Positions 6,646 through 11,199 of a stretch of 11,199 nt of DNA are shown here, in pieces. How positions within the stretch are numbered: the stretch's first letter is position 1; every line of letters starts with the position of its first letter. Position numbers and translations under genes: made by a program. The stretch spans positions 1-11,199 of the forward strand of contig JAOPVM010000129.1 of assembly GCA_025966215.1 (NCBI GenBank). Reading direction: 5' to 3'. The DNA comes from Klenkia sp. GTDB lineage: Bacteria > Actinomycetota > Actinomycetes > Mycobacteriales > Geodermatophilaceae. The notes under the pieces are model-generated. The model was not told the DNA's origin. It ran no database searches and worked only from the letters and a program-made list of their open reading frames with translations.

Positions 6646-7746
6646 GTGGCCGGACCGCTGCAGGGTGTGCGCGTCGTGGAGTTCGCCGGTCTGGGCCCGG
6701 GCCCGTTCTGCGGGATGCTGCTGGCCGACCTGGGCGCCGACGTCGTCCGGATCGACCGGCGCAGCGCCGGCACCGGGCTGATCGGCGCGCTGGGCGGCAC
6801 CTCGCTGCTCGACCGCGGCAAGCGGTCGATCGCCCTGGACCTCAAGGACGCCGCCGACCTCGCCGTCGTCCGGGCTCTGGTCGGGCGGGCCGACGTGCTG
6901 CTGGAGGGCTTCCGGCCCGGGGTGATGGAGCGCCTGGGGCTGGGCCCGGAGCAGGCGCTGGAGCTCAACCCCGCGCTGGTCTACGGCCGGATGACCGGCT
7001 GGGGGCAGACCGGGCCGCTGGCGCACTCGGCCGGGCACGACATCGGCTACATCGCCCTCACCGGTGCCCTGGGGGCCACCGGCCGGCCCGACGAGCGGCC
7101 GGCACCGCCGCTGAACCTGCTCGGCGACTTCGGCGGCGGCGGGGTGTTCCTCGCCCTCGGCGCGGTCGCCGCCCTGCTGCACGCCCGGACGACGGGACAG
7201 GGCCAGGTGGTCGACGCCGCCATCGTGGACGGCACCGCGGTGCTCACCACGATGATCCACGGGATGGTCGACCAGGGCTCCTGGCGCGACGTGCGCGGGG
7301 GGAACCTGCTCGACACCGGGGCGCCGTTCTACGACGTCTACCGGTGTGCGGACGGGACGTTCCTCGCCGTCGGCGCGCTGGAGGAGCAGTTCTACGCAGC
7401 CCTGCTGACCGGCCTGGGGCTCGCCGGGGACGACACCCTGCCCGACCGGTCCGACGTCGGCGCCTGGCCGCGACTGCGCGACCGGTTCGCCGAGGTGATC
7501 GGCGGCCGCACCCGGGACGAGTGGTGGCGGGTGTTCGCCGGCACCGACGCCTGCGTGGCGCCGGTGTGGTCGCTGCTGGAGGCCGTCCAGGACCGGCACA
7601 ACACCGAGCGCGGGGTGTTCGTGGAGGTGGACGGGGTGCGCCAGCCCGCCGCGGCCCCCCGGTTCTCGGTCACCCCCGGGGCGGTCGGGTCGGTACCGGC
7701 CGTCGGCCAGCACGACGCGGAGATCCGCGCCGAGCTGGCCGGCTGA
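6646..7746 (+). CDS. mcr: Alpha-methylacyl-CoA racemase (CoA-transferase family III fold)
   Basis: The enzyme interconverts (2R)- and (2S)-methylacyl-CoA thioesters, letting methyl-branched fatty acids or sterol side chains enter beta-oxidation. The 366 residues belong to the CaiB/BaiF (family III) fold and closely resemble Mycobacterium tuberculosis MCR as I remember it. Shared stretches include the start 'MAGPLQGVRVVE', 'GPGP' (17-20), 'LGADVVRIDR' (29-38), 'GFRPGVMERLGLGPE' (88-102), 'RMTGWGQTGP' (115-124), 'PPLNLLGDFGGG' (154-165), 'GQVVDAAIVDG' (186-196) and 'DACV' near the C-terminal third. The racemase catalytic residues map to H131 in 'AGHDIGYI', D161 in 'GDFGG' and E246 in 'ALEEQFY', keeping the spacing of the mycobacterial enzyme. 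A formyl- or carnitine-CoA transferase role is less likely because H131 is present. It converges on the peroxiredoxin gene with four bases between stop codons. Confidence 0.92.
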   Translation: MAGPLQGVRVVEFAGLGPGPFCGMLLADLGADVVRIDRRSAGTGLIGALGGTSLLDRGKRSIALDLKDAADLAVVRALVGRADVLLEGFRPGVMERLGLGPEQALELNPALVYGRMTGWGQTGPLAHSAGHDIGYIALTGALGATGRPDERPAPPLNLLGDFGGGGVFLALGAVAALLHARTTGQGQVVDAAIVDGTAVLTTMIHGMVDQGSWRDVRGGNLLDTGAPFYDVYRCADGTFLAVGALEEQFYAALLTGLGLAGDDTLPDRSDVGAWPRLRDRFAEVIGGRTRDEWWRVFAGTDACVAPVWSLLEAVQDRHNTERGVFVEVDGVRQPAAAPRFSVTPGAVGSVPAVGQHDAEIRAELAG

Positions 7747-7768
7747 GCCCTCAGGACGGGCTGAGGGC
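7747..7768 (+). terminator. Hairpin at the racemase/peroxiredoxin junction
   Basis: GCCCTCAG (7747-7754) pairs perfectly with CTGAGGGC (7761-7768), an 8-bp stem with a 6-base loop. It begins right after the racemase stop codon and covers the last codons and stop of the convergent peroxiredoxin gene. It is a plausible terminator for the racemase mRNA. There is no T-tract. Confidence 0.5.
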
Positions 7769-8200
7769 CGCCAGCGCCTTGTCGGCGTGCTTGGCGAAGC
7801 GGAACTCGCTCTTGATGACGTCCTTGACCAGACCGTCGGTGCCGATCACGTAGGTGTGCCGCTTGACCGGCGCGGCGCTCACGTTGCGCTTGGTGCCGTA
7901 GGCCTCGCAGACCGCGCCGTCGACATCGGCCAGCAGCGGGTAGTCGAACCCGTTGCCCTCGGCGAAGGCCTGCTGCTTCTGCACCGAGTCCCGGCTGATG
8001 CCCACCCGCTGGGCGCCGACGGCGGCGAACCGGGCCTGCTCGTCACGGACGGTGCACATCTCGGTCGTGCACCCGCCGGAGGAGGCCAGCGGGTAGAAGA
8101 ACAGCACCACCGGGCCGTCCTGCAGCATCGTGGACAGCCGCCGGGGCGTGCCGTCCTGGTCCGGGAGCTCGAAATCGGGGGCCACGTCTCCGCGCTTCAT
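7751..8200 (-). CDS. bcp: Thiol peroxidase, PrxQ/Bcp-type peroxiredoxin
   Basis: This protein reduces hydrogen peroxide and organic peroxides using a reactive cysteine recycled by thioredoxin or a similar donor. The 149 residues are typical of the PrxQ/Bcp class. It opens with '[14 protein letters not shown]' (4-17). The active site is P37-x-x-x-S41-x-x-C44, the P-x-x-x-T/S-x-x-C peroxiredoxin signature, so C44 is the peroxidatic cysteine. C49, five residues later in 'CTTEMC', is the resolving cysteine of the one-helix PrxQ type. The usual 'FTPGC' is 'SSGGC', which is unusual. '[26 protein letters not shown]' and '[11 protein letters not shown]' complete the fold. The start is ATG 8200, with AAGG six bases upstream; an ATG at 8215 and a longer open frame to 8368 lack support. 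It is divergent from the aldo/keto reductase gene. Confidence 0.93.
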   Translation of the reverse strand: MKRGDVAPDFELPDQDGTPRRLSTMLQDGPVVLFFYPLASSGGCTTEMCTVRDEQARFAAVGAQRVGISRDSVQKQQAFAEGNGFDYPLLADVDGAVCEAYGTKRNVSAAPVKRHTYVIGTDGLVKDVIKSEFRFAKHADKALAALSPS

Positions 8201-8233
8201 GCCCCACCTTCGCATCGAGCCCCCGGACCGGTT

Positions 8234-8251
8234 CGGTTCCACGTGGAACCG
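8234..8251. promoter_or_regulatory. 18-bp perfect palindrome matching the parS (ParB-binding) core
   Basis: CGGTTCCACGTGGAACCG is a perfect palindrome in the 112-base gap between two divergent genes. Its inner 14 bases, GTTCCACGTGGAAC (8236-8249), agree at every fixed position with the chromosomal parS consensus tGTTNCACGTGNAACa; only the two outermost bases differ. The central CACGTG and the TT/AA positions are all kept. ParB binds such sites to organise and segregate the origin region. It could instead be an operator for the flanking redox genes, for which the location is also ideal. Confidence 0.6.
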
Positions 8252-8312
8252 CGCCGTCCCGCCCGTCGCGCTCCGGTGGTTGCGGCGTGCACCGTGGGGG
8301 CACGACAGCAGC

Positions 8313-9305
8313 ATGGACACACGCACGCTGAACGACCTGACCGTCGCCGCCCAGGGCCTGGGCTGCATGGGGATGAGCGAGTTCTACGGCACCGGGGACC
8401 AGGCGGAGGCCGAGCGGACCATCCACCGAGCCCTGGACCTCGGCGTCACCTTCCTGGACACCGCCGACATGTACGGCCCGTTCACCAACGAGCAGCTGGT
8501 CGGGGCCGCGATCGCCGGCCGGCGCGAGGACGTCGTGCTGGCCACGAAGTTCGGCAACGAGCGCCGTCCCGACGGCAGCCGGGTGGGTGTCAACGGCCGT
8601 CCCGAGTACGTGCACAGCGCCTGCGACGCCTCGCTGCAGCGCCTGGGCGTCGACGTGATCGACCTCTACTACCAGCACCGGGTCGACCCCTCGGTGCCGA
8701 TCGAGGACACCTGGGGCGCCCTGGCCGAGCTGGTGCAGGCCGGCAAGATCCGGCACGCCGGCATCTCCGAGGCCGCCCCGGACACCATCCGCCGGGCGCA
8801 CGCCGTGCAGCCGGTGACGGCGGTGCAGACCGAGTACTCGCTGTGGACCCGGGACCCCGAGACCGACGGGGTGTTCGACGTCTGCGCCGAGCTGGGCATC
8901 GGGTTCGTCGCCTACTCCCCGATCGGCCGGGGCTTCCTGTCCGGGCAGATCCGCAGCGTGGCCGACCTGGAGGAGGGCGACTTCCGCCGGGTCAACCCCC
9001 GCTTCCAGGGCGAGGCGTTCCAGCAGAACCTGCGGCTGGTCGACCGGGTGCGCGAGCTTGCCGAGGGCAAGGGCGTCAGCGCGACCCAGCTCGCGCTGGC
9101 CTGGGTGATGGCCCGCTCGGGCACCGAGGGGCTGCCGACGATCGTGCCGATCCCGGGCACGAAGCGGGTGTCCTACCTGGAGGAGAACGCGGCTGCGGCC
9201 GACGTCGTCCTCACCCCCGCGGACCTGCAGGCCCTCGACGAGGCCGCGCCGGTGGGCGCGGCGGCCGGCGACCGCTACCCGGACATGTCCTCGGTCCACG
9301 TCTGA
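8313..9305 (+). CDS. Aldo/keto reductase, NADPH-dependent (AKR13/YakC-like)
   Basis: This is a cytoplasmic TIM-barrel oxidoreductase that reduces aldehydes or ketones with NADPH. The natural substrate is unknown. The 330 residues are a full-length family member. The catalytic tetrad is present: D49 in 'FLDTADMYG', Y54 in the same motif, K79 in 'LATKFG' and H122 in 'YYQHRVDP'. The opening '[11 protein letters not shown]' (17-26), '[20 protein letters not shown]' (81-100) and '[22 protein letters not shown]' resemble the AKR13 group. The cofactor end is 'PIPGTK' followed by '[10 protein letters not shown]'. The ATG at 8313 begins directly at the conserved N-terminus. The ribosome binding site is poor (only GGGGG at about -13 to -17), so a leaderless or weak start is possible. 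It is divergent from the peroxiredoxin gene with the palindrome between them, which suggests but does not prove shared control. It converges on paaX. Confidence 0.92.
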   Translation: MDTRTLNDLTVAAQGLGCMGMSEFYGTGDQAEAERTIHRALDLGVTFLDTADMYGPFTNEQLVGAAIAGRREDVVLATKFGNERRPDGSRVGVNGRPEYVHSACDASLQRLGVDVIDLYYQHRVDPSVPIEDTWGALAELVQAGKIRHAGISEAAPDTIRRAHAVQPVTAVQTEYSLWTRDPETDGVFDVCAELGIGFVAYSPIGRGFLSGQIRSVADLEEGDFRRVNPRFQGEAFQQNLRLVDRVRELAEGKGVSATQLALAWVMARSGTEGLPTIVPIPGTKRVSYLEENAAAADVVLTPADLQALDEAAPVGAAAGDRYPDMSSVHV

Positions 9306-9310
9306 CCGAC

Positions 9311-9338
9311 CGGGGCCGGCCCACCCGGGTCGGCCCCG
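9311..9338. terminator. Strong bidirectional hairpin between the reductase and paaX
   Basis: Bases 9311-9322 pair with 9327-9338 in a 12-bp stem (eleven Watson-Crick pairs and one G-T) around a 4-base ACCC loop. It lies 6 bases after the reductase stop and 16 bases after the convergent paaX stop, so it can serve both transcripts. There is no T-tract on either side. Confidence 0.75.
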
Positions 9339-9353
9339 CGGGACCGGACGGGC

Positions 9354-10211
9354 TCAGATCAGCGAGGAGGCGTCCTGCTGGGCCCGGGGGGCGAGGACGA
9401 CCTCGCCGACGTCCTCGGCCAGGCGGGTGGCGACGTGCTCGCGGGCCGGGTCGGCCAGCCGGGAGCTCAGCTCGCTCCAGGTGTCGCAGGCGTCCTGACC
9501 GGGCCAGTCGGCGGGCCTCAGCTCCGGCGGCAGGAACGGGTCGCCGCCCACCATCAGCCGGAACGCCTGCAGCGAGCGCAGGTGGGCCCGCAGCGCGGCC
9601 GGCCCGCTCGGGCACGGCCCGGCGAGCTGCTCCCGGAAGGACCCGGTCAGCTCCCGCCAGCCCGCCGCCAGCGCGTCGAGGTCCCAGCAGCGCTGCGCCA
9701 GCTCGAGGTCGGTCGAGGGCATGTCGGCGTCGGCCATCTGGGCCCGCAGCACGTCCAGCCGGGCGACCGGCTCGGTGGCGAGCTCGGCCCGCACCTCGTC
9801 CAGCGAGGCCTCCTGGGGAGAGATCCAGGTCGCCGGGGCCAGCATCCCGAAGCCGTGCCGGCCCAGGGTGCGGCGGACCCGCTCGCGGGTGGCCCGGTCG
9901 GTCTCCGGGACGGTGTAGATGACCATCCGCCAGCGGCCGTCCCAGGGCAGCAACCGCTGGTCCAGGCGCTCCTGACGGCGCTCCCGGACCGCGCGCAGCC
10001 GGTCGGTGGGGGTGTAGAGGGTCTCCCGGCCACTGCGGCTGGCGGCGAACAGACCCTCGCGACGCAGCCCGGCCATCGCCACCCGGGTGGTCGGCTCGGC
10101 GACCTCGAGGTCCTCCAGGAGGGCGACCAGCGTCTGCAGCCGGACCGGTCGGGTGGTGAGCCGGTCCACGTGCTCGGCGAAGAGGTCGCTCACCAGCTCC
10201 CGGACGGTCAT
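9354..10211 (-). CDS. PaaX-family transcriptional regulator
   Basis: PaaX is the phenylacetyl-CoA-responsive repressor of phenylacetate breakdown genes; many family members control other pathways. The 285 residues have the three expected parts. There is a winged helix-turn-helix at about 20-70 ('RPVRLQTLVALLEDL', 'TTRVAMAGLRREGLFAASRSGRETLYTPT'). A Cas2-like middle domain at 88-165 carries the family signature 'LPWDGRWRMVIYTVPETDR'. A helical C-terminal domain follows from about 170. The start is set at ATG 10211; an in-frame GTG at 10229 would add six residues, and neither has a convincing ribosome binding site. No paa catabolic genes are in the window, so its target is unknown. The most local candidates are its own gene, the divergent membrane-protein genes, and the CoA-thioester enzyme at 6646. 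Inverted repeats in the upstream gap could be its operators. Confidence 0.88.
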   Translation of the reverse strand: MTVRELVSDLFAEHVDRLTTRPVRLQTLVALLEDLEVAEPTTRVAMAGLRREGLFAASRSGRETLYTPTDRLRAVRERRQERLDQRLLPWDGRWRMVIYTVPETDRATRERVRRTLGRHGFGMLAPATWISPQEASLDEVRAELATEPVARLDVLRAQMADADMPSTDLELAQRCWDLDALAAGWRELTGSFREQLAGPCPSGPAALRAHLRSLQAFRLMVGGDPFLPPELRPADWPGQDACDTWSELSSRLADPAREHVATRLAEDVGEVVLAPRAQQDASSLI

Positions 10212-10224
10212 GCCCCGAGTCTGT

Positions 10225-10237
10225 CCCACCAGGTGGG
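10225..10237. promoter_or_regulatory. Inverted repeat at the paaX 5' end
   Basis: CCCACC-A-GGTGGG is a perfect 6-1-6 inverted repeat starting 14 bases upstream of the paaX ATG (and covering the alternative GTG start). The position suits self-repression by PaaX or control of translation. The repeat is visible; the role is a guess. Confidence 0.3.
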
Positions 10238-10286
10238 CCCTGGGGAGGACCCACGGGCGCTACGAGATCGGATCGTGCCCTGCTCG

Positions 10287-10306
10287 GCGACCACACCGGT
10301 GGTCGC
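10287..10306. promoter_or_regulatory. Large inverted repeat in the paaX/membrane-gene gap
   Basis: GCGACCAC (10287-10294) and GTGGTCGC (10299-10306) are perfect inverted arms around a 4-base ACCG spacer. It ends six bases before the GGGAGGA site at 10313. As DNA it could be a dimeric regulator's operator, with divergently encoded PaaX the obvious candidate. As RNA it would be an 8-bp hairpin just ahead of the ribosome binding site. It is one of the best symmetric elements in this gap. Confidence 0.45.
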
Positions 10307-10312
10307 GCGGCT

Positions 10313-10319
10313 GGGAGGA
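10313..10319 (+). promoter_or_regulatory. Ribosome binding site of the leader mini-ORF
   Basis: GGGAGGA lies seven bases before the GTG at 10327. It is the only good Shine-Dalgarno sequence ahead of the membrane-protein pair. It is about 30 bases from the GTG at 10350, too far to serve it directly. Confidence 0.55.
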
Positions 10320-10326
10320 TGTCGAC

Positions 10327-10353
10327 GTGACCGGACCCCAGACGCCCGCGTGA
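10327..10353 (+). CDS. Possible 8-codon leader peptide upstream of the membrane-protein genes
   Basis: GTG at 10327 opens an eight-codon frame (V/M-T-G-P-Q-T-P-A) ending in TGA at 10351-10353. It has a strong ribosome binding site (GGGAGGA, seven-base spacing). Its stop overlaps the start of the next gene by four bases (GTGA), the same coupling used by other gene pairs in this window. It contains two prolines but no run of one amino acid, so classical attenuation is not suggested. Either it is a real leader that delivers ribosomes to the next start, or a one-base indel separates what should be the N-terminus of the next protein. Confidence 0.4.
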   Translation: MTGPQTPA

Positions 10354-10715
10354 GCACCCCGCTGGTGGTCGCGGCCTCCGTGGTCGCCCTGGTCCTGGTC
10401 GCCCTCGGCGTGCTGTCCACGGTGCTCCGCCGCCGCACCGGGCAGGCCCACCTGCTCGTCGCCGGGGTGCTGGAGCTCCTCCTGGTGGTCCAGCTGGTGC
10501 TGGTCGCCGTCGCCCTCGTCGGCGGGGAGCGCCCACCGGAGACGGCCACCTTCCTGGCCTACCTGGTCAGCGTGGTCCTGGTCCCGGTGGCCGGGGTGCT
10601 GTGGTCGCGCACCGAGCCCACCCGGTGGGCCGGGTCGGTCGTCGCGGTGGCCGGTCTCGTCGTCGCCGTCATGGTCTGGCGGCTGCTCCAGCTCTGGGAG
10701 GCCACCGGTGGCTGA
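10350..10715 (+). CDS. Small four-helix membrane protein, unknown function
   Basis: I do not recognise this protein. It has 121 residues and is almost entirely hydrophobic, with four likely membrane helices near residues 4-25, 32-57, 66-86 and 94-112. Short charged turns separate them ('RRRTG' at 27-31, 'GGERPPE' at 58-64, 'SRTEPTR' at 86-92). There are no cysteines or histidine clusters; the one histidine (H34) is at the start of helix 2. The start is GTG 10350, which has no ribosome binding site of its own and overlaps the stop of an eight-codon frame. If a one-base error were present, the N-terminus would gain eight residues. Its end overlaps the next membrane gene by 8 bases, so the two are translated together and may form a complex. 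Confidence 0.72.
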   Translation: MSTPLVVAASVVALVLVALGVLSTVLRRRTGQAHLLVAGVLELLLVVQLVLVAVALVGGERPPETATFLAYLVSVVLVPVAGVLWSRTEPTRWAGSVVAVAGLVVAVMVWRLLQLWEATGG

Positions 10716-11193
10716 CCGCCTCGGCGCCCCCGCGGCCGGCTCCGACGGGCAGACCGACCACGGCTCGCGCGGCCCCGGCCGGGTGCTCGTCGCCCTCTAC
10801 GGCACCTTCGCCCTGGCCGCCGGCGCCCGAGCCGCCGTCCAGCTGGCCACCCAGTTCGACGAGGCCCCGGTGGCCTACCTGCTGTCGGCCTTCTCCGCGG
10901 TGGTCTACCTCGTCGCCACGGTCGGGCTGGCCCGCGGCGGCCGGGGCGGACGCCGCACCGCCGTGGTCGCCGTGCTGGTCGAACTGGTCGGGGTGCTCGT
11001 CGTGGGCACCCTGTCCCTGCTGGACCGGCAGGCGTTCCCGGACGCCACGGTGTGGTCGGTGTACGGGCAGGGCTACGGCTTCATCCCGCTGGTGCTGCCG
11101 GTCCTGGGACTGCTCTGGCTGCGGCACCTCGCCGAACTCGACGCCGGGCCCCCCACCGGGCCCCCCACCGAGCCCTCCGCCGAGCCGGACTAG
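10708..11193 (+). CDS. Four-helix integral membrane protein, conserved-looking, unknown function
   Basis: This 161-residue protein has four likely membrane helices near residues 26-46, 56-75, 84-104 and 123-141. The N-terminus (1-24) is hydrophilic and the C-terminus (145-161) is a proline- and glutamate-rich tail. The stretches 'YGTFALAAGARAAVQL', 'FDEAPVAYLLSAFSAVVYLVATV' and 'VYGQGYGFIPLVLPVLGLLWL' have the look of a conserved family; I recall similar unnamed actinobacterial membrane proteins but cannot name a function. GTG 10708 is supported by GGGAGG six bases upstream, inside the previous gene, and the two frames overlap by 8 bases. Its TAG stop (11191) is the only non-TGA stop among the genes here. 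It follows the 121-residue membrane protein in one transcript, divergent from paaX. Confidence 0.8.
   Translation: MADRLGAPAAGSDGQTDHGSRGPGRVLVALYGTFALAAGARAAVQLATQFDEAPVAYLLSAFSAVVYLVATVGLARGGRGGRRTAVVAVLVELVGVLVVGTLSLLDRQAFPDATVWSVYGQGYGFIPLVLPVLGLLWLRHLAELDAGPPTGPPTEPSAEPD
11146..11169 (+). repeat. Tandem 12-bp repeat in the C-terminal tail
   Basis: GGGCCCCCCACC occurs twice head to tail, encoding the tail repeat G-P-P-T-G-P-P-T, followed by a degenerate copy (E-P-S-A-E-P). Such in-frame proline repeats can vary in number between strains. It has no known function. Confidence 0.6.
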
Positions 11194-11199
11194 AAGTCG

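Noticed and set aside
6603..6660. Fluoride riboswitch (crcB motif) ahead of crcB1
   Set aside because: No recognisable conserved fluoride-aptamer sequence or pseudoknot is visible, and the space is taken up by the start of the racemase gene.
5875..7713. 612-codon minus-strand frame that ends with CrcB2
   Set aside because: Only the last 117 codons are real. The rest is antisense to the racemase and out of frame with crcB1.
7787..9922. 711-codon plus-strand open frame crossing the peroxiredoxin, reductase and paaX genes
   Set aside because: It runs antisense or out of frame through three well-supported genes and is low-complexity arginine/proline/glycine sequence; no protein family is visible.
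9354..10211. Cas2-like domain of PaaX as a sign of a CRISPR locus
   Set aside because: The middle domain of PaaX proteins shares the Cas2 fold, but the N-terminal helix-turn-helix and C-terminal PaaX domain identify a regulator, and no repeats or cas genes are present.
11146..11169. Tandem repeat as a regulatory or CRISPR-like element
   Set aside because: There are only two in-frame copies without spacers, inside a coding sequence; it is best read as a proline-rich protein tail.

Overview
The window is very GC-rich and compact. It has many GTG starts, almost only TGA stops, and strong G/C bias at third codon positions. Together with an actinobacterial-type otsAB pair, a mycobacterial-type alpha-methylacyl-CoA racemase and paired crcB genes, this points to a high-GC actinobacterium. 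Geodermatophilaceae or a relative is a guess from overall style, not something proven here. No rRNA, tRNA, CRISPR array, insertion sequence or phage gene was found. No gene-free stretch exceeds 300 bases; the longest are about 110 to 130 bases.

Left part (1-3630, minus strand): a tripartite tricarboxylate transporter operon in the order tctC (Tat lipoprotein binding protein), tctB, tctA, followed by a single-domain universal stress protein. All four reading frames overlap by 1 to 4 bases, so the Usp appears to be an integral fourth member. A perfect 17-bp-stem hairpin closes the operon at the left edge. A candidate promoter and a CACGTG-centred palindrome lie in front of tctC.

Middle (3689-6602, minus strand): crcB1, crcB2, otsA and otsB, all in one direction. 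The two crcB genes overlap by 4 bases and probably form a two-subunit fluoride channel. otsA and otsB also overlap by 4 bases and make trehalose in two steps from UDP-glucose and glucose 6-phosphate. Only 39 bases separate the crcB pair from otsA, so one transcript is possible.

Right part (6646-11199): an alpha-methylacyl-CoA racemase gene (plus) converges on a PrxQ/Bcp-type peroxiredoxin (minus), with a hairpin at the junction. The peroxiredoxin diverges from an aldo/keto reductase (plus) across a 112-base gap. That gap holds an 18-bp perfect palindrome whose core matches the chromosomal ParB-binding consensus (parS). The reductase converges on a PaaX-family regulator (minus) across a strong 12-bp-stem hairpin. 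PaaX diverges from two small overlapping membrane-protein genes (plus), preceded by an unusual 8-codon mini-ORF with the best ribosome binding site in that region and a large inverted repeat.

Overall this is mostly ordinary chromosome: solute uptake, osmolyte synthesis, fluoride and peroxide defence, and acyl-CoA metabolism. I see no clear new multi-gene system. The points most worth a second look are the parS-like site, the Usp coupled to the transporter, the mini-ORF leader, and the putative operators around paaX.
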